Shown: one piece after another, positions 62,389-64,000 of the stretch
Numbering within the stretch: position 1 is the first letter of the stretch
Layout of the letters: every line of letters starts with the position of its first letter
Assembly (NCBI RefSeq): GCF_002896875.1
Contig: NZ_CP023278.1
Coordinates: 2,542,001 to 2,606,000, forward strand
DNA: 64,000 bases
Direction of reading: 5' to 3'
Origin: Nostoc sp. CENA543
GTDB taxonomy: Bacteria > Cyanobacteriota > Cyanobacteriia > Cyanobacteriales > Nostocaceae
Notes under the pieces: generated by a model
The model's input: only the letters and a program-made list of their open reading frames with translations
Database searches by the model: none
What the model was told of the DNA's origin: nothing
Program-made: the position numbers and the translations under genes

Positions 62389-64000
62389 TTACTTAGCAGT
62401 ATTGATCAGCCATTCATTAGTTGCTGCATCTCTTAACAGAGAGAATCGAATAGCAGCAGGTGTTTGTTGTCCCGATTTCATGAAAAATGTTAAACGAGTG
62501 TCAACTGTTGCTGTTGATGTGTCGGAATTTATTAAAGTGACGTTATCAACAGATACACTTTCTACTTGTCCTTGCCACCAGTCCGAATAAGAACGATAGC
62601 CATTGGGGTGCAGGTTGCTATTTTGAAAACTGGGAGTTAACAAATTCCAGGCTGTTTCATATTGACCCTGGTTGATGTAAGCATAATAATTCTCTACTGC
62701 TTGTTCTGGCGACTGTGTTTCAACTTGTGATGTTTGAGAATTGGCAGATGATGTATTACCTGCTTGCAATTCTTCATTGGTGGGTTGTGAACCAACGGGT
62801 TCTGTGGTTTCGGGAGTGGATGCAGTTACAGGTGAATTTGTGACGGCTGAAGAATTTGAGTCTGGCGTGGTTGCGGTTTGAGTAGTTTGTTGTGTTGTGG
62901 TGGTATTGGAAGTTGCAGGTGTATCTGTTGGTTCTACGCTGGGGGTGCTGTTGTTGTTAGTAGTAGATTCACTAGAGGAGATTGTTGAAGGTGTGACTGA
63001 TTGATTGGGTCTAGTTAAGGCAAAACCAATTAATACAGATACACTCACTAAACCACCAGCAATTAAGCTACCAAGTAATATCCCCCGACTGCTATTTTTT
63101 TTGCTGACAGGTTCGGGAGAGGGGGAAGATGCGGGGCTAACAGCGACGGTATTAGACGCTGTAGCTGGTGGTGGAACTGTGACTACTGGCGGTTGTTGAT
63201 AGGGAGTTGTTGGTGGTTGTGATTGTTGATAGGGAGTTGTTGGTGGTTGCGGTTGTTGATAGGGAGTTGTAGCAGGTTGGGGTTGTTGATAGACAGTTGG
63301 GGGTAAGCTAACTGTGCCTAATTGCAAGGCTTCTAACATTTCCCTGGCGGTGGCGAACCGTTCTCTGGGATGATAGGCGATCGCACGATCAAGGGCATCT
63401 GCAAATGTCGGACTGACATTCAAAGCGTGTGTACGCCAGATAATTTCCCCGGTTCTGGAGTCTGTTTCTAATTCATGGGGTTGTTTCCCAGTCAATAAAT
63501 AAATTGCTGTCATCCCCAAACTATAAATATCACTAGAATACATGGGTCTACCTGCCGCTTGTTCACTCGGCATATACCCTGGTGTACCAATCACAATCGA
63601 ACTGGTAGGATTACCTTGGGAATTAACTACTGTACCCATAGATTCCCGCACTGCACCGAAATCAATTAATACAGGTTTGCCATCTCGATGACGCAAAATA
63701 ATATTGTCTGGTTTAATATCGCGGTGAATTATGTGTTTTGAGTGGACATACTCTAAAACAGGTAGTAAGTGAATGAGAATTTCTTGAACCGACTCTTCAC
63801 TAAACACACCTTGTTGATAAAATTTATTGGTTAATGTGCTACCTTCTATCCACTCTTGAATCAAATAAAATTGCTCATTTGATTGAAAATAAGCATATAA
63901 AGTAGGAATTTGGTCTGTATAGCTGCCTAACTCTTCTAAAATAGCTGCCTCGCGTTGAAATCGCTCTTGGACGAGTTGGTAAATTTGAGGATTATTGTGT
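62389..64000 (-). CDS. Eukaryotic-type Ser/Thr protein kinase, 5' partial
   Basis: The reading frame continues upstream to the window edge (visible start HNNPQIYQLVQERFQREA), so the N-lobe with the ATP loop and Lys is outside. Visible: HRDIKPDN catalytic loop, DFGAVRES, GTPGYMPSEQ and DIYSLG. A Pro/Gln linker with four TPYQQ(P/S)Q repeats, a membrane segment (ILLGSLIAGGLVSVSVLIGF), a Ser/Thr-rich stretch and a C-terminal NTF2/SnoaL-like domain (AVENYYAYINQGQYETAW) follow. Membrane kinase with an extracytoplasmic sensor domain; typical of multicellular cyanobacteria. An internal TTG that could be read as a start lies at 63864 and is not used. Confidence 0.9.
   Translation of the reverse strand, partial: HNNPQIYQLVQERFQREAAILEELGSYTDQIPTLYAYFQSNEQFYLIQEWIEGSTLTNKFYQQGVFSEESVQEILIHLLPVLEYVHSKHIIHRDIKPDNIILRHRDGKPVLIDFGAVRESMGTVVNSQGNPTSSIVIGTPGYMPSEQAAGRPMYSSDIYSLGMTAIYLLTGKQPHELETDSRTGEIIWRTHALNVSPTFADALDRAIAYHPRERFATAREMLEALQLGTVSLPPTVYQQPQPATTPYQQPQPPTTPYQQSQPPTTPYQQPPVVTVPPPATASNTVAVSPASSPSPEPVSKKNSSRGILLGSLIAGGLVSVSVLIGFALTRPNQSVTPSTISSSESTTNNNSTPSVEPTDTPATSNTTTTQQTTQTATTPDSNSSAVTNSPVTASTPETTEPVGSQPTNEELQAGNTSSANSQTSQVETQSPEQAVENYYAYINQGQYETAWNLLTPSFQNSNLHPNGYRSYSDWWQGQVESVSVDNVTLINSDTSTATVDTRLTFFMKSGQQTPAAIRFSLLRDAATNEWLINTAK

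Noticed and set aside
63864-63866. TTG near 63864 as the start of the Ser/Thr kinase
   Set aside because: The frame stays open to the window edge and the upstream residues (QIYQLVQERFQREA, QIPTLYAYF) are typical kinase N-lobe sequence.

Overview
The window looks like chromosomal DNA of a filamentous, probably heterocyst-forming cyanobacterium of the Nostoc/Anabaena group. The evidence is the density of HIP1 octamers (GCGATCGC), heptanucleotide-type short tandem repeats in many spacers, a pentacistronic NAD-type bidirectional hydrogenase (hox), multi-PAS/GAF hybrid kinases including a cyanobacteriochrome, the cyanobacterial oxidative cyclase/heme oxygenase/HemN set, and three RNA genes that match the cyanobacterial Yfr2 family. 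No rRNA, tRNA, CRISPR array or complete transposon was seen.

Layout. 1-5 kb: a Rieske oxygenase of the pheophorbide a oxygenase type (cut by the window edge), an acyl-CoA synthetase/acetyltransferase fusion and a hydrogenase maturation protease (hoxW). 5-15.4 kb: pentapeptide protein, large secreted two-partner-type adhesin, phosphofructokinase, CAP-domain protein, a short NACHT NTPase and two PEP-CTERM surface proteins. 15.5-23.2 kb (minus strand): usp-hoxE-hoxF-hoxU-DUF3122-hoxY-CBS-hoxH, each spacer packed with short repeats. 23.8-28.9 kb: a small helical protein and a STAND NTPase that share the same C-terminal/N-terminal motif (a likely amyloid-signalling, NLR-like pair), facing a subtilisin-like protease. 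29.6-43.2 kb: a 13.6-kb phosphorelay island of four genes, including a 1667-residue chain with receiver, DNA-binding, Hpt and kinase modules and a 2180-residue kinase with a DXCF-type bilin-binding GAF domain. 43.3-47.5 kb: a lyase, an acetyltransferase and a divergent SmtB-type repressor/zinc-type P-ATPase pair. 47.8-51.9 kb: divergent acsF / heme oxygenase-hemN, a set associated with low oxygen in other cyanobacteria. 52.2-54.1 kb: stress proteins (GlsB-like, Mn catalase, DUF3891). 54.1-58.3 kb: a membrane-anchored multi-PAS kinase bracketed by three Yfr2-like RNA genes. 58.5-64 kb: purH, a TIR-domain membrane protein, an Rpn-type nuclease and a Ser/Thr kinase cut by the window edge.

How it fits together. 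Two blocks point to low-oxygen or fermentative life: hox with its protease, and the alternative tetrapyrrole enzymes. An exact 18-bp sequence lies upstream of both hoxW and the usp-hox cluster, on the same strand relative to the genes, and suggests co-regulation. Sensory capacity is very high, and light input through the cyanobacteriochrome is likely. The strongest candidates for an unusual system are the small-effector/STAND pair with matched motifs, the all-in-one phosphorelay protein whose linkers are made of intergenic-type repeats, and the Yfr2 trio with near-perfect complementarity to the Yfr1 core.
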